Shown in pieces: positions 43,901 to 52,900 of a stretch of DNA of 64,000 nt; within the stretch, counting starts at the first letter, position 1; each line of letters opens with the position of its first letter. Origin of the DNA: Adlercreutzia agrestimuris. GTDB lineage: Bacteria > Actinomycetota > Coriobacteriia > Coriobacteriales > Eggerthellaceae. The notes beneath the pieces are model-generated. The model made no database searches and was not told the origin of the DNA. It worked only from the letters and a program-made list of their open reading frames with translations. The position numbers and the translations under genes were made by a program. Location of the stretch: NCBI RefSeq assembly GCF_943193125.1, contig NZ_CALPCX010000001.1, forward strand, positions 310,001 to 374,000, in the 5' to 3' direction.

Positions 43901-46900
43901 TGGCCATCGCGCTTGATAACAATGACGCGCGTAGCCCCTTCGGCGTAATCAGGAATTGCATCCGGATCGGACGGATTTGCATTCACGGTATCCCACTTTT
44001 GCGTGGTGAGCGTGATAGAAGCATTGTCATAGGTCTTTAAATGACGCCATACTCCAGCATTCGGCAAGAACTTAAAGCCGGTGGACAAATAACCGTAGTA
44101 TTCCAAGTCTGCATCAGGAAAACACGTTGGCAAGGTGTCAGTCAGCGTCACCCTATCAGCAAACGAGACATACGTATCCCACCAGTCGTCTCCCTCTCGC
44201 CAGTCATAGGAGTTATAGAACGTATCGAACTTGTTGCGAATATTTTTGCGATAGAACGAAATGGCGTAATGGTAGTCGTCTGCAAAACGAGCATCCTCGT
44301 AACCATAGTTACCAATGCGATTTCCATAAGCACCTGCAGAGTTAACTACGGTGTCTTTGCGAACATAGTTACCATCTTCAACAATAATAAAGCTCGAATT
44401 TGAGATGAGGTGACGCATGCGTGCCTCATGATGCAGATGGCTCCAGTAGTCACCATAGCGATGGTAGTCTTGATATGCCCAGTTCGATTTCACGCCGCTG
44501 GCATTTTGATTGTTGGCCTTCGTATAGCGCTTTACCGCCTTGTGCTGCGGACGAACATTACCGCCCTCATCTTCGCCAACTTCCATCGTGATTTCAGTTT
44601 GCGAATTAATGCCACTAGCAGCGGTGATGCGATACGTACGACCGGTTACCTCAAAGGCCATGTTGTTAACCCAGCTTGCCCAGTCGCCATTTGAAATGCC
44701 ATACCAGGTACCATAATCGGGGTTGCCCTCAGCTTGCCATGCATCGCCATTTGCATCAAACGTACCGTCGGTAAAGAGGTTTTCGGCGTTGGCAAACTGG
44801 TTTTGGTTGATAGACACATCATAGGTGATCGACTTCACCGGATTGCCAGGCTCATCAGGATCGTTGTAGTCTTCGATACCATCTTTGCGTGCATACGCAT
44901 CCTCAGAAGCCGAAGAGCCAAAGCTGGCAACAGGGTTGCCGTCTGCGTCAGTCTTGAGAAGATTTAAGCGGAAGTACTTCTGGCCATTGATGTCGGTCTG
45001 CTTAGAATAGGCAGAACCATCTGCCCACGCGTCGCGGATTTCCTGCTCAGAAACGTAGAGTGTCTTGCCGTTGGTATAGGTAACCGTAATGCCTTCAACA
45101 TAAGGCACCGCGGCAGAGCGAATCTTGACATAGTATGCGTCGAATACACTTGACGGAACATTTTGCGTCACGTGCAAAAGCGCACCAGAGTTGTAGGTGA
45201 ACGAACCAACAAAGGGCATGCCTTGCTGCTCGTTGTGTCCACATGACCATTCAGGCGCATTTTGCTGCGGAGCATTATTGACTTGTCTGAAGTCACTCAT
45301 GAGCGAAACTTGAGACTTATACCCCACTTCAAGCGCAGCGTTACGCTCACCATCGCAACCATTCGATGCGTTGGTGTGACGCCAATGGCAGCTGTCGTTG
45401 GAACCTTGCGTGTAGCGGTTAAAGCGATCGGTTCCCGAGACACCCGAGCCGTCGTCATAAAGGCCCGCACGGCTAACCGCGTCAAAGTACATCTTCGAGA
45501 CATAAATATCTGAGTCGTCAGTGCGAACTACGGTATAGGGGTTGTTGAGCACTGGTGTGCGCAAACCATTTAGGTAGTTGGTTGTGCGTGCGCTCATGAC
45601 TTCAACGGAAGCGAAGTTGGAGTCATCGAATCCGTCAAAGATAATGTTTTGAGAGCCGTTGCCTGCTGCACTGTCTTCAAAATCCATGTCTTTCCATGAA
45701 TGAAGCTCGCATGTTGTCAGGTTCGCAATGCCATAGTGATAGATGAATTCTTCGCCAATTTGCAGACCCTCATCGGTGACAAGAATCTCATCAAAACGAC
45801 CATCTGGATCTTCGCCAGGCGTAATCGTTGAGCTTTGCACCTTAAACGCGCGCGGCGTGCCGCTCTTTGGCGTGTAGTCATCAGAGGGCTCAAGCACAAT
45901 TTTGCGCTGCTCGGTATTATTCAGATCCGGATAACCCGTAAGCTCAATAGTACCCACGGTGCCATTTTTGAATGTCTCAAACAACGAAGAGGTCACCGTG
46001 ATCTTGGTGGTATGGAAGCCGGTCCAAGCGTTGACGGTTGTGCCGTCAAATTGAGCGACACTCTCCCACTTCAGCGGCATCTTAACGTTGATATCGACAT
46101 CGTCGAGCGTTGAAATATTGCGCTCGTTTTCAACACGCGCCCACATCTTGAAGTCGCGGTCATAAGGCACCGTCACGCGGGTGCGATTGCCGTCGGAGTT
46201 TGCAGAGTTTGAAGAGGCATAGGTGTCGGTGTAGTTGTTTTGACCATACTGACCAAACGTATGCAGCTCAAGGGCTGGGCGGAAAATAACCAGCGAGGTC
46301 AAGCGGTTAAACGAATTCTTGGTGTCGAATTCGCCATTCTGCTTAATGGTCATACGCGCATTAAGGTCATTGATATCAGTTGAGCCAATGCGCTGATACC
46401 ACCAGTTCGCCGTACCCTTTACGTCAACCTTTAGCACCTTAGCGGCATCAACCGGATCAATTTCGTCATAGACCAAATCAACGCGCTCAAGGTACAAATC
46501 AGACACCGATGCGAACTTGCCACTAGCAAGATCAACCGTTGCCGTTCCGGTGCCGTCCGCAGCAAAAGTAAAGAGTGCGCGCAGCTCATCTGCTGTAAGG
46601 GTAACGTCAGCTACCGCATTGTCGCCCGTTGGCGCATGCGTTCCATCAGCAGCACGGAAGAAGAACTTCGCTTCTTTAAACGCACTCGGCTGACCCGTTT
46701 CGTTCACCTTGGTGCCAAGCGCAAACAGACCCTGATCAAAGGTGATTTGCTTGGACCAGAAACCGCGAACACCTGCAACGGGAACATCCAGATAGTCGCT
46801 CAAGCTGAGCACGTCTAAGCTCACAACTGCGTTATCGGAACGGGCAGCTGCCGGATTTTTGACGGTAAAGGTGTAGCCCACGCCTTCTGCATAATTGGCA

Positions 46901-49900
46901 ATCTCAACATAATCGCCGCTCGTGGACGTTGCACCGTTGCCGCCTACCTTCGCAGAACCCGGATTGGGACGCACGCCTGTGGGCTTAGTTGCCTGCGCGG
47001 TAACTGTTGCGGCAAAGGGCTGAATATGCATGGTGGTGTTGTTCTTGCGCAACATGTTTGAGCCATACTCATTGGTGGTTGGGTATGCAGAAACATCTGC
47101 GGTTACGCGCTCGTTGAAATTCGTTCCATGTGTATCAACGCGACCTAGCATATAGACAACTGAAGCGGTGTTGTTCTTCTTGACCGCACGGCGACGCACC
47201 TGCGTATAGTGCACGCGCGTCGTTTTGATCAGCTTGCCCGGATACAATTCGTCAAGCGGAATATTCATGGTATAGACACCCGAGCCAGGAGTTGTCTCGG
47301 TCAAATAGCCTTTTGCGACAATGTCGTCCATGGTCAAACGGCCAACCGGCGTAATTGCGGCATCTGCATCCGCATCACCTGTGAGCGTTTGGGTGTTGTC
47401 GTAGAACTCAAGATAGTCAACAATGCCATCGCCTTGCTGCATCCAGCCGTCATGAGTTGATCCATCCAGGTCGGTAATTTCGCCATAGTGGAAGTCATTC
47501 ATGCGCACGGTGTAGGGAATGAAGCCTCGAACCACCGCGTTGCCTTCTGAGTCGGTGGTCTCAATCATGTCATTGATGACAATATCCATGTTGTAGTTGC
47601 GCATGAGGTAATCGGAATCATTTTCAAGCGCAAATGAGTACCATGCCTCTTCGGACTTTTGGTCGCCCCAACGATATGGCATACGCGTAATTGACGTGGA
47701 CGTATCGTTGTCGTTGGTGTAGGTGCGCGTTCCGTCGTTATAGCCATAATTTGCTGTAACCGTCGGACGAATTGGCACATACATGCTCACCAACGTGGCT
47801 TGCTGCGTGTGCGTCTGGTTGCCAGCGTTAAGGCCATAGTTGGTAGCGAACGTGCCCGTCATAACAATGTCTTGCACGCGCGTTGGCGTACCATTGATTT
47901 CGACAAAGGCATTTTCGCCAGCTTCAGGAGCATTGCCATCGAAGTAATTGAGATTCAAAACTATTGACGAGAAGAATCCGTCACGCCACAAGCTACGCGG
48001 CAAAATAACATCGCCATAGGTTGGGTTATCGGTGCCATCAGATAGTGTTGGGTTGTTGTCAATATAGCTGCGAAGTTGGCTTTCGGTCAGCGTGACCGTC
48101 AGCGGCAAAGCTGCCCCGGCAACAGTCGGGTAATACGTGATAACCGCATTATCGATGCTTGCGTGATCTAGGAGCGCTTTGCTGATGCGCACTTGGCGCG
48201 TGGTAAAGTCATCTCGCAAATTAGTAAGCGGATCGGTCTGCGCCAGGCCTGCCACGGTAAACGTTGCCGGCTCCATCTTTGACTTAGAGGTGTTGGAAAC
48301 ATAGAAGCGCCATCCAGCATCTGGCTCTTTAACAAGCGCTTCTTTGCGCTGCTTCTCATAACCAACCGGTGCGGTTTGATAATCACCGTTATAAGTAGAA
48401 TATGCGCGCGCAGTAACCTGAGGACGCGTCACTACCGGATTAAATGTTGCCGAGGAAATTTCGCTTTCATGCGGCAACGACATGAATTGTCCTGCACCTG
48501 CAGTAATCCAACGACGCTCACCATACAGCGTTTGAGCCGTATTAGGATAGGACTGGTTCGCCACGCGCATGGTACCAGTAACTTTAAGCGAACTTGCTAT
48601 GGAAACATTTTTCGGCAGCGGAGACTTATAAACAAGGCGGAACTTGCCCGTGAATGTCTTTGCAGGAGTCTGGCCTGCCGGATATGATTTGCGCGGAATA
48701 GCTGCGATGCCGCGTTCTTCGAGCAACTGAGCAATGCCTTTTGCAGACGTATCGCCATTCATCTGCGCTGAGTCTGGGTCGTTGTGGCCTAAGCGATATA
48801 CCACGCTATCAGCAGTGCGACTCACTTCAACCGGAAGCGTCAGCGTCTCCCATGAGGTCTTACCCGCTTTGTCGGTTACCTCAAACTGAACAACTTGGCC
48901 AGCAAGATCGTACCAGTCTGACAATGACGGGTCGGCAGCCGTTGGCGTTTGCGAAGAACGATTAACAGTAATGTCTAAGCCTTGAAGTTCGAAACCAGAA
49001 GGCAGCTGGTCAACCAGCTCTGCACCGAAGGTCGTATTAAGATCACGGCCGAAAAGCGGCACATTTGAACCGTTTGAATTCGAGCCTTCAACCACGTATG
49101 AAACCGGATAGCCCAATGGCGCTTCAGCACTGAGCGCCATTGATCCTGTTATAGGATTCACAACATATTTACTTTGTTCGAAGTTCAGCTCGGTTGCCTT
49201 GAAGGTTGAACTGACGGTGGTTTGCTTCGCCCAGGCATAGTCGTTACCTTCGCCACGACCACCGAAGTATACGGTTGCCGTCGTGCGAAGCTGTACCGGT
49301 TTATAGCTAATGCCCGACGGCGATGTGGGATCATATTCGCCAACAAAGTTAGTTGTGAAGGGCAATGCGATAAGGAACTTCTTGCTGTCATGAACCTGAT
49401 CAGCCGGCGTTCCTTCAGGGGCAGCTTGCAAAACTCCACCCATGAAATTGTGCGTTTTGTCGTTCTCGTTCGCTTCAGGATGGATGATGAGCGACATCTG
49501 TCCATCTTGGCCAGCTGTCGTATAGGTAAGTTTTTGCAGCCCTAGTTCGTCAGCATTATGGAAGTCTTCCATGTCGAGCTGATCATAAAGGTCCGACTGG
49601 GCATCGGTGATGTCATAGACCAAAATACCGCCTTGCTTGGGCATGCCTGTGTACGTCAGACCAGCACCAATTGAGGGGCGATCTACCTTCGACACCGCAC
49701 CGGATGGATCCATGGACCACTGGCACACATCTTGCGTGGTCATGCCTTCGCCATAGTTGAGCACTGCACTCGGGAAGTTGAAGATGAAGCCCAGGTAATC
49801 AATTACTGAGTCGGCACTCTCAGAGATGTTTTTAACCTCAACCTCATATGCCATGTAGTTGTAGCGATCCCATAAAATAGGCTCGCTGACGCATTTAATG

Positions 49901-52900
49901 GTTGGCGTCCAGTCAAGGTTAGTTTTGATATAGGTTACGCGGCGCGAAGAGCCGGTTGACGACGCAGCGCCTGGCTGGATGACTTCGTCAACACGCGAAG
50001 TGGTAGTTTCGCCATTTGCATTAGTGTAAGCGCTCCACTTTACACCCTCCATGATGGTGCCGCCGGTGTTTTCTGGGATGTTACCCATAAAGCGTACATT
50101 CATGGTGAGCGGGCCGAAGTTACGCGGCATGCGATAGTCGCGGTTGGGTCCGACATAGGTGAACTGGAAGCGACCCGTCAACGTGCCACCCGGGAAGAAC
50201 GTGTTCAAAGTGGCATAGTTGGTGATGTTCATGCGCAGGTCTTCAGAGTAAAGTGCCCAGCGCTGGTCGGTAAAGAAGTCCGAACCGATAGTGGCCGTCA
50301 GGCGCTGGCCGTTGTTGAGCGGGTTGCCGCCGGCGCTTGCCTGGTTTTGATCCCATTCTGCCTTGTCGTAGGTTTCTTGCATGACGCCGTTTGCGTCAAA
50401 ATACAAGTACGGAATATAGAGCGTAAAGACAACCGCGTGACGAGCCTGCTCAGCAGGAACGTCGCTTGAGGTGCCCAGGTAGCCATCGGTGAAGCGCGGC
50501 GTTGCGTCCATCGTGACGGTGGGCGAATCAGTGTCTTTGATCATGAACATGTTTGAGCCCAAGCTCTGACCACCACCAGCAGTAGCCGTCAAGTTCGGGT
50601 CGAGAAGACCGGCAACCGAGCCTTCTGCCAACGGCATAATCATGCCCGAGGCATACAGCGGCTTGGGAGCGTTGGTCTCATAGAGGAAGGTTATGAGCGA
50701 ATCGTCCAGCTCAGGTGTGTTGTTCAACAAGCCATCTGCGGCAGCTTGTCCATACAGCGGTGTGTTCGCAACACCAGGAAGCGCACCTCCCACGGTGCCG
50801 AGCACGGATTCCGGCGAAAGCGTGATTTGCTGCTGAGTATTGTCGGGGTTTGTGGTCTCTATCGAATCGGTGCTACCAAGGTCTGCGCCCGGCTCTTCGC
50901 TGTCGTCTCCGTCTTCGCCATCGTCGGAGCCATCGTCGGAGCCGTCACCCGAGCCGTCACCCGAGCCGTCGCCGTCAGCCGCCGGCGTGTCAACACCGCG
51001 CGCAAACGAGATGCCCATCACGCGATGGTCGGTCAACGAGAACGTATGATTCTTGATTTTGACAGAAGCCTGAACGTCAAAAATAGCTTGTGCAGCTTTA
51101 AACTGCTCCGCATTCGTAGTCTTTTGTTCCAGCTGATCAGCACTATAAGGCGCCGCTACATAGAGCACGCGCTCCGTGCCTGCCGAGATTGCGCCGTCAC
51201 CTCCGGTAAGCTGAAGTTGCAAGCGAGCATCCCCTGCTACATGGTAAGAAACAGGACTCAAGCCAAGCTCATCAAAGGTTGCAGCATCTTTTGGATTGAG
51301 GCTTGCCAGCTGCTCTTCGGAAAGATCGGTTACGTCATACACCAACACGCCACGTTGCCCCGGCACGCCAACAAAGGTCTCTTCGTCTCGAGCTTCTTGC
51401 GAGGTGTCAACGCTGCCATCGGACAAAGTGTTCGCTTCTGGGGTGTTGTCTTCGCTCACCTTAAAAGCCATCAAATCTTCGAGCGTCTGGCCAAAAACGC
51501 CACGCCAATCCGCCGGATATGCCACGCTCAAAGCCACTGACTCGGCTGCAAAACCATCCTCAGGAACTGCAATGTGAACAAGATGCTGCGCATAGCCCAG
51601 ACCATCAGCAAACGTAGGTTCTTCGCCAAAGCGCTCAACATCAAACGTTGCCTTTGCGGTGGTTTCGTCGTTTACCAGCGCAAAAGTTCCAACGCTCTTG
51701 CGAAGGATCGTGCCATAGAGCGTCTCCGGATTCGGATTTTCCTCTGTTGCTTGCGGCGTAAAGCTGTGAGCCTCATAGCCGAACGAAACCTCAACCGCTT
51801 GGTCTGCGGGAACGTCGCCCACCAAGCCAAACTCGAAGTTCGGCAGGCTTGCTTGTGCGCTCATTGCGCCCGGTCGAGCATTCGGTGCGGTTGCATTGGT
51901 GATGGCGGTTTGTGCATCAATTGCTTCGCCATTTTCGTCATACGTTGGTTCGCCCTCGTAGCGCAAGACGATTTTGCCCGACACGCCTGCCTGCAGATCT
52001 TCTTTGGTCAACTGAATGTAGCTGCCCTCGTGCTCTTGCCACACAGACCAGCCTTCAAAAACATCGTCAGCAAACAATGCTGCGCGCATTGGCGCTTGCA
52101 CGCCGCTGTTGGAATCAGCCGCCGGATCAAAGCCGCGCTGCAGCTTCCAGCTTTCCTCCGAATAGGTAGAGGCCAGATTGCCCTCGGCGTCAGTGTAGAG
52201 ATACGGGATGTCGAAGGTGAGAATAACCGCATCGCCTTCAGCAGATCCGCCCAAAACGCCACCCTCAAGCGACTCGAGCAAATTGCCAAGCTCGTATTCT
52301 CCCGATACGTTTCCTTGCTTCACGTAGAACGTGCCTTCGTCGCTGATAGGAGCGCCAAAAAGCACCAATGACGGGGTGAAGCGGTCATCGATGTCTTCAG
52401 TATCTTCGCTTACCTGAGGGAGCACGCGATCAGCCGAAACTAAGCCCTCAGGCAAGAGCGCCTGGCGGTTTTCCTCGGTGTCTTCAACCGTTGAAACTTC
52501 AGGTTCAGAGGCGTCATTTTTTTCGTCCTCAGAAACGTCAACAGCCGCCTCGTCGGCGGCATCCGCTGCTTCATCTGGGGATTCAGCGTCGTCTTCATCC
52601 ACTGGATCATCCTGCGCTTTCGTTGTGAGCGCATCTGTCGTGCCTGGAAGCGCAGGTATATCTGCTGCGGGAACCGGATCAGCCGACGCTCTATCAACAA
52701 GCGGCGACAGCCCTGTTGTGTCAAACATGGTGACTGCCAGAAGCACTGACATCACCACCGATAGCGCACGCACCCATGGTCGCGACCTAAAAGGCATGGC
52801 GGCATAAAGCTCATCACCAAATGGCGATGCGCCTACCTGCTGCGCGGCACGACTCTGCTGCGCGGCGCGCCCCTGCTGCGCCGCTTTACTCTGCCGCGCG

